A stretch of 64,000 nt of DNA from Piscicola geometra (taxonomy: Eukaryota > Annelida > Clitellata > Hirudinida > Piscicolidae): contig OX030956.1 in assembly GCA_943735955.1 (NCBI GenBank), positions 3,261,912 through 3,325,911 on the forward strand, written 5' to 3'. Below the pieces are notes generated by a model. That model searched no databases, was not told the origin of the DNA, and was given only the letters and a program-made list of their open reading frames with translations. The position numbers were made by a program, and so were the translations under genes. Of the stretch, positions 60,788 to 64,000 are shown one piece after another (the stretch's first letter is position 1; each line of letters opens with the position of its first letter).

Positions 60788-61429
60788 TTTTAAAATGTTT
60801 TATCTGTTCCGTTTGCCTGCGAGAACTCTTTTTTAAGTTTACTAAAGATGAAATCAGTAGGAAAAGTTATATTAATTCTGTTATATAAATTTCAAAAAAT
60901 TTCTAAATTAATGGCATTATTGATTGTAATAGCATTAAATTATTAAACCTTGTATTATAACGGCTAAATTATTTTTCTTTAGGGAACTCTTAAGAATAGG
61001 ATGAGCTTATATATATAGAGATTCTTCTACTATTGCTCAATTTATATTTATGCGTAGGTGTGCAAAAGCATAAGACAAAGTACATTGCCAGGTGGTGAAC
61101 ATCGTGAATTCAAAATGATGACTGTAATAATTTGTCCAACGTTCCAAGGGACTTGTTTCTAGGTACTCAATTAATTTTTAAAATCGTCTGAAAAATTTTA
61201 AATTGAGCTAATTGATTTTTAATTTACTCATAATTGATTTGTTGTTAATTTTGTATGTCTGATTAACTGAAAAAGTTTTGAGTTTTGCCATTTTGGTAGC
61301 CGCTCAAATAAATTTTTGGAATAAATGGTTTTGGGTATAGTATTTTAAAATGTTAAAATCTTAAATCTAAATACAAATTAATCAGAATATTTTTTGTGTG
61401 AATGTTGGTCGTTTTGAGTCTGTCAACGA
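60788..61429. other. AT-rich DNA upstream of the 60,787 start
   Basis: It should hold the promoter of the minus-strand gene if that model is right. No TATA or other motif can be singled out. Confidence 0.35.
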
Positions 61430-61505
61430 ATGGCCGCAGCAAACCAAGATGGCCGCAGCAAACCAAGATGGTCGCAGCAAACCAAGATGGCCGCAGGGAA
61501 CCAGG
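61430..61505 (+). repeat. four 19-bp tandem repeats with YY1-like core
   Basis: Units start at 61,430, 61,449, 61,468 and 61,487: ATGGCCGCAGCAAACCAAG, the third with GTCGC and the fourth with GGGAACC. The unit junction CCAAGATGGCCGC matches the YY1/Pho binding core (AAGATGGC). The array is GC-rich in AT-rich surroundings and ends in CAG/GTGAGC, a strong splice-donor match. Because 19 is not a multiple of 3, all frames stay open through it; frames at 61,402-61,675 are unrecognised. Confidence 0.75.
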
Positions 61506-61790
61506 TGAGCTGCGTCAAAAAGAGAAAACCTACAATAATAACAATAGTTCCAGTGTTGGCAAGGACTTCTTCTTTATCTTCTTTTGCAGCTTCAACACCA
61601 GTGGCAAGAAGATTAAGAAAAATGATGATTATGTTTTGTGGTTGTGAAAATGATGTGGTGATGATTATGCTGTAGTAGGAATGTTGGTACTGTGACGATG
61701 ATTAAATGTAATGTAATAGTAATGGTAACGTAATGGAAAAGACAATGATGATCATGGGGATGTGGGTGAGGTTGGATTTTTTTTTTCAAT
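61506..61790 (+). other. intergenic or intronic DNA after the 19-bp array
   Basis: Moderately GC-rich to about 61,630, then GATGATTATG/AATGGTAACG-type purine-rich simple sequence to 61,780. No coding family was recognised. Confidence 0.35.
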
Positions 61791-61915
61791 TGATATATAT
61801 ATACATATATTTGAAGGGGTCTAAAACCGGTTTTATTTCACCATTTTATATTAAAGCGCTTTCGAATTTCGAAAAAAAGCGCTATATAAATAGTTTGGAT
61901 TGATTGATTGAATAG
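61791..61915 (+). repeat. possible LINE/SINE 3' tail
   Basis: AAAGCGCTATATAAATAG followed by GATTGATTGATTG is a tail form shared by several animal LINEs and their SINEs (a short AT-rich stem then a simple repeat). Only this terminal part is present. Assignment is by resemblance only. Confidence 0.35.
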
Positions 61916-62698
61916 TTAATAGAAATTCAAACTTGAATTTTATAAATTTTGCATCTAATTATAATTTATTCAAATGATTTTTGTAACATTTTAATTAAAA
62001 TGTTTACTGTTTCATACCTAAGTTTAAGTGATAGTTATCATCAAAAATAAATAGATATTTCAATTTTTACCTTTCTTCATATTTTTCTAAATGAACATTA
62101 AGTTTAAATATTGTTATTCAAATTTTTAAATATAAATTTTCATATATCATATTTTTTCATTAAGTTTTGCGTTTCATTTAAGGATTAGCTCTGTTCTGAG
62201 TTTAACTTGATGGTACTTTTGAAACTTAAACTGGCGATTTGGTCTTCACGCTTCGATACTTTCCGTACAGTTAATGAATTGTAAAAAAATTCAGTTCTCT
62301 TGAAAGTATCAAAATAACAAAATACGTTTAATTTTTCTTCTCTTATATTTGAATAGTTTAAAAAAAGAATATATTTAATTGTTTTATTGGACTAATTTTG
62401 TTATAATGCAAAGTTCATTTCATCTTTCCTAGAAGTATCTTATCTATATTTAAATCAAAAAGACAATTGAGTTTTACTATTTTATTCTTATAGTTATCTC
62501 AGTTTTCTTTAAATTATTTTTTATCTATTTTTAAATCACATTGACAATTGAATTTTTATTTTTATTTTAATAGAATTTTTTGGTTCTTCATTAGAAAACA
62601 TGGTACAACAATATAAAGCGTGAAACTAATTTATTTCATTTTCAATTAAATTCAATGCAATTAAGTCATTATTAAAAACATTTGCGGGAACTGTTTTC
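61916..62698. other. AT-rich DNA, no gene recognised
   Basis: Contains a loose internal duplication: near 62,440-62,480 and 62,520-62,560 similar TTATCTATTTTTAAATCA and GACAATTGA words recur. Nothing else was seen. Confidence 0.4.
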
Positions 62699-62823
62699 AC
62701 GGCTTGACCAATGGTTAATGGCCCTAGGTTCAAGTGCAGCCGATGTCCTAGTGACCCATGGGCGCAAATGAGAGCTCGTTCAGATTATACGCTCCTATAA
62801 TAATTCTCGTCATTATTATTATT
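62699..62823 (+). repeat. tRNA-derived SINE, family A, second copy
   Basis: Matches the copy at 34,866-35,053: GGCTTGACCAATGGTTAATG, the B box CCTAGGTTCAAGTGCAGCC, GATGTCCTAGTGACCCATGG, then TATAATAATTCTCGTCATTA before an ATT-repeat tail. The A-box half is missing or diverged, which indicates 5' truncation. Confidence 0.75.
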
Positions 62824-63307
62824 GCATCAGAATAGAGTAATGAAAGACAGGGTGGAATTTCAGTTTCGGATCTGGGATTTTGTTAGACTATGAAGAGAAC
62901 TTTTAACTTATTCGCTGTGACGACTTCTATTGGGAGCAACACAAAAACTGTTAGTCGTTTTTATTCGTTCTCACTAAAATAGTTGTGGCACCCACTCATA
63001 TATATATAGTATTTACTACTATATGTATATATACATATATATATTATTATATGTTGATGCACACTGTGCTGCCCATCTTATGAACCATCATGGTTTTATT
63101 TTAAATTTCGCTCCTTTAATTTATCTAACAGCACGAATTAGTTAAATCAAAAAAAGTCATTAACGTGTTTAATACAAAAAAGTTAAAATTATAATAAGTA
63201 TAATTGTAAAAAAAGTATATATCATCTAGTGTTTGTAAAATATAAATATAACATATCACATTCCTGTCCGGCATTATTTTGCGGGAGAATTTACACAATT
63301 GACAATA
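62824..63307 (+). promoter_or_regulatory. upstream region of MCM3
   Basis: Contains an AT-rich palindromic stretch at 62,996-63,052. Close to the start codon, TTTTGCGGGAGAA (63,277-63,289) is one base off the E2F/DP consensus GCGGGAAA. E2F control of MCM genes is well known in animals and plants; that this copy is used is inference. Confidence 0.4.
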
Positions 63308-64000
63308 ATGGATCTTCTAACTGCTGACTCCAGAGAGTTGATACAAGAATACCTTGATTTCCTTGATGATGCAGTATGTTCAATTCATTTTTACTAAAAA
63401 ATATTCAGAATTGTTAAAACTTTATCTTAAAGCTCACTGCGCATGAGTGGCTGGACCACTGATTTATTCTTATAAGAATTATAATGTCATTATTATAGTA
63501 TGAACTGGAAATACTATTTTCACAATATAGTTTTACATTTTATTAGTTCAACATTTAAATTACTTAATTATCCCTATTTACCACTACAGAACGACCAGGA
63601 AATTTATTACAAGAAAGTCAAAGATCTGATTTCCAATGGGGAAGTCAGACTCAGAGTCAACATCAACGATCTTCGCAAGAAGAACAACAAACGAGCCGTC
63701 ATGTTTGTTAAAAATTAACTAACCAATTTAATTTTAAATTCCTGATTTCAAATGAGTTAAAAAATTATCTCAATTAAAAGGTAAAATATTTGTATAGAAT
63801 AGGATAAAAAGAAATGTTGAATGTTCAAATAAAATTACAAACTCATCACATAAAAGTTTTAACTAACTTTCAAGCTAATCAAACCAACCCCCCATTCCCT
63901 CCCAAAGGCTGTTGAAGGATGGTCAAGATGAGCTGCAGGCGTTTCAGAAGGCGCTCAAGAACTTTGTTGACTCCATCGACTCCACCTACAGCAAACTCCA
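63308..64000 (+). CDS. MCM3: MCM3 replicative helicase subunit, 5' exons (partial)
   Basis: MCM3 is one of six subunits of the MCM2-7 helicase loaded at replication origins. Exon 1: 63,308-63,373 (22 codons; R-E-L-I-Q-E-Y-L-D-F-L-D-D-A). Exon 2: 63,590-63,702 (Q-E-I-Y-Y-K-K-V-K-D-L-I-S, then L-R-V-N-I-N-D-L-R-K-K-N-N-K-R-A). Exon 3: from 63,908 to the window edge (L-L-K-D-G-Q-D-E-L-Q-A-F-Q-K-A-L-K-N-F-V, then D-S-I-D-S-T-Y). Human MCM3 as recalled has YLDFLDDEEDQGIYQSKV, LIVNVNDLRRKNEKRA and [20 protein letters not shown] at these places. Introns are 216 and 205 bp, GT-AG and in phase (0, then 2). Only the N-terminal helical part is inside; the AAA+ motor lies beyond the window. Confidence 0.96.

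Overview
This window is metazoan nuclear DNA. It is strongly AT-rich between genes, with noticeably GC-richer exons, GT-AG introns, long (GT)n tracts, tRNA-derived SINEs, LINE fragments, a hAT fossil, a piggyBac copy and a vertebrate-type TTAGGG repeat block. The gene set (CASK, TMEM199/VMA12, SLC52A, MCM3) is animal. TTAGGG argues against most arthropods; the phylum cannot be fixed from sequence alone, and a soft-bodied invertebrate is a guess. Exon models were assembled by hand from splice consensus, reading phase and recalled family alignments.

Layout. 1-11,090: no recognisable gene, only weak coding-like patches (4,390-4,530; 7,064-7,750) and an AC-rich low-complexity belt (9,150-9,840). 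11,090-11,670: degraded hAT/ZBED5-like transposase. 15,643-17,270 (-): two-exon SLC52A riboflavin transporter. 17,740-18,015: LINE reverse-transcriptase fossil. 19,066-19,260: tRNA-Asn-like SINE. 21,563-44,975 (-): a complete 26-exon CASK gene (943 aa; pseudokinase, two L27, PDZ, SH3, guanylate-kinase-like). 45,683-47,091 (+): complete six-exon TMEM199/VMA12, divergent from CASK across about 0.7 kb. 47,879-60,787 (-): an unrecognised possible split gene whose putative 12-kb intron holds a defective piggyBac element (48,766-50,519), a minus-strand coding-like block broken by that insertion, a foldback element carrying TTAGGG-like repeats (53,597-53,954), and unassigned coding-like sequence at 54,520-55,210. 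61,430-61,505: four 19-bp repeats carrying a YY1-like motif. 63,308-64,000 (+): the 5' exons of MCM3, running off the window.

The genes are housekeeping or neuronal-scaffold functions and do not form one pathway. The most interesting observations are: (1) a CASK pseudokinase that has lost the glycine loop, the VAIK lysine, the HRD aspartate and the DFG aspartate together; (2) three exons, in two genes, whose 3' splice sites are preceded by sense-strand CA microsatellites in place of a pyrimidine tract; (3) the foldback element enclosing degenerate telomeric repeats; (4) a piggyBac copy with three identical internal palindromes that appears to have cut the end off a host reading frame.
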